Source: Larimichthys crocea (lineage: Eukaryota > Chordata > Actinopteri > Sciaenidae). Taken from it: DNA of 64,000 nucleotides. The notes under the pieces are model-generated. The model had not been told where the DNA came from. It made no database searches and saw only the letters and a program-made list of their open reading frames with translations. Numbering within the stretch: the first letter of the stretch is position 1; every line of letters starts with the position of its first letter. Location of the stretch: NCBI RefSeq assembly GCF_000972845.2, contig NC_040033.1, positions 548,344 through 612,343 on the forward strand, read 5' to 3'. Both the position numbers and the translations under genes were made by a program. Below, piece by piece: positions 62,436 to 64,000 of the stretch.

Positions 62436-62659
62436 TAAGATCTTTGAAAACTACAAAAACAGCATCAGACCAAACAGAACTTACAGCGGTGTGTCCATGG
62501 TGACAAGGTGAAGCTGCACAAATCCTCTTCATTCTACTCTGCCAGCTCTCTGTGTGCAAGTTGCCACGTAGCTGCAGATGAGTCCAGTCGTGATCAGCTG
62601 GCAAGTCTTACTACAGATGATCAGTGGAACTTTGCTGATCTGAGGGTAAAAACTTGACG

Positions 62660-63789
62660 TGCTAGAAAAACCCAGTGTAATTAATGAGTACGTTAAACAA
62701 CGTGCAGCAGCCTGTGAGGTAGAAAATGATGGAGCTGGCCTTAAACATGTAGAAAAGTGTTTAACTGTTCAGTCATGATCGTGTCTGAAGTGAATTGTTT
62801 TCCATTACTTTGTGATTTATGTCTCTCCTGAATGTGCTGCCTGATCTGTCGACATGTCGTCCCCGCTGTGAAATATGAACCAAGACAGAGAGAAACTGTG
62901 CTGTCCTCGCTGCAGCTGCTTATTTTTGATTCATTGTTGGATCAATAAAACGTCCGTGATATTTCCTGCCGCCCGAGCTGACGCCCTCAGATAACCTCTG
63001 TCCAAAACTATAAAACTTCAGAGGCCGGGACCAGCAAACGTCTGTCCTTATTTCTGAATCAGTTACCTGTCGATCGATCAATCGATCATTGACTCATTGT
63101 TTCTGGTCGAGATGAACTTCACAGGAGTCATCAGTGCCAGCCTGAGCTGGACCAGCTCTGTGGTCTTATCGGGAATAAACGTAACGTTCTGACTTTATTG
63201 TTGACTTTGTAGCACTTCATCCCACAGCGGGACGGGTCCATACTCAGTGATCGTGTTGCTGCCTCGTGACTCATTTCCTTCTCCCTTCTCGCTCTCCCCG
63301 CCAGTCTCCGTGGTGACCATCGACAGCGGCAGCACTCGTCCCGTTGAGTTACCCCACCAGCCCGTGTCACATGACGTCAGACCAGGATCTTCTGTGTCCT
63401 GCTGATCTACAGGTGCCGTTAACGTTTGGAGCGCTGGGTCCTGGATACTACTGCTACTACCAGGTACTGTGATGTTGATCTTTACTACACACACACACAC
63501 AGTACTTGTGTACCTAAAGTGACATAAGTTCTCAACAATCTGGCGTGGACGAGCTGCAGACGAGGACTGCAGTAGATGTGTGTGTAGAGCAGAGGGGTGA
63601 GGCAGGAGGTCGGAGGAGGGGAGGCAAAGCACAACTGATGTAAGTCAGAGTGAAGTGTGTCCGTGGGAGGGAGAGAGGAGTGAATGGGAAGAAGGGGGAG
63701 GGAGGAGGGGACACTACCGCATTACTGCCCTGTGATTGGTGGCCGCTGGGCCATGTGATGACCTCTCTCAAACTGTAGCCTAACTAGGG

Positions 63790-63853
<64 letters not shown>

Positions 63854-64000
63854 CTGTTGAGTGGCAGGGACATGTGAGCTCCTTCACATTTGCTATTCTG
63901 GGCAGGGGAGGGGGAGTCGGGGTGAAGCCGGGGGGAGCAGAGGGTCTTTTCTCTTTCTGCATGTGGCCGAGCCGTCGTGAGGAGCTGCTCATGATTTTTG
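62660..64000. other. Window end without identified gene
   Basis: An ATG at 63112 opens MNFTGVISASLSWTSSVVL for 23 codons before a GT. A stretch at 63303-63460 ends GPGYYCYYQ before GTACTG. These could be exons of an unknown plus-strand gene, but I recognise no family and cannot join them convincingly. Confidence 0.25.
63792..63851. repeat. CA microsatellite
   Basis: About 30 uninterrupted CA units. Confidence 0.97.

Noticed and set aside
63195..63632. 145-codon minus-strand open frame
   Set aside because: No recognisable domain, includes a CA-repeat translation, and no splice or start context supports it.

Overview
The window is vertebrate genomic DNA, almost certainly from a ray-finned (teleost) fish. 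The coding signal comes as short exons with GT-AG introns. There are long CA/GT microsatellites, L2/Maui-type LINE tails, hAT miniature elements, and leucine-rich-repeat plus B30.2 exons of the fish-specific NLR type. Nothing bacterial or viral was recognised. Several of the repeat families are ones I know only from teleosts.

Layout. (1) About 205-19467 is a large imperfect inverted repeat. The right arm carries a minus-strand B7-family immune receptor gene of HHLA2-like type (19396 down to 14281). Its seven exons join into one open frame of 369 codons: signal peptide, Ig V, Ig C, Ig V, membrane segment, short tail. The left arm (about 257-5258) carries a plus-strand paralogue with the same exon order, but with frameshifts and a damaged last acceptor. 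Between the arms is a broken plus-strand NLR fragment, with at least five LRR exons and the start of a PRY/SPRY domain (about 7940-11700). It begins next to a 10-N assembly gap at 7823-7832. (2) 19.5-24.0 kb is a transposon-rich spacer: a hAT-like element, a LINE reverse-transcriptase scrap and a 1-kb teleost repeat. (3) A second HHLA2-like gene lies on the minus strand from 34807 to 24966. It has six coding exons (415 codons plus stop), every intron is phase 1, and the first Ig V domain contains an unusual Asp/Glu-rich stretch. (4) 34.8-39.8 kb is an intergenic spacer. (5) A complete ten-exon plus-strand GABA-A receptor rho-subunit gene, best matched to gabrr3, runs from 39826 to 58713 (470 codons plus stop). 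Its 9.7-kb intron 2 is full of repeats. (6) 58.7-64.0 kb holds its 3' UTR, a 92-bp and a 19-bp tandem repeat, a possible promoter or first exon of another gene, a transposon-derived zinc-finger-like fragment, and no other gene I can name.

The functional themes are immune co-signalling (B7/HHLA2 family plus an NLR remnant) beside an inhibitory ligand-gated chloride channel. From memory, human HHLA2 and GABRR3 both lie on chromosome 3q, so the HHLA2-like/gabrr3 linkage may be ancient. The B7/NLR inverted duplication would then be a lineage-specific addition. Part of its damage may be poor assembly around the N gap.
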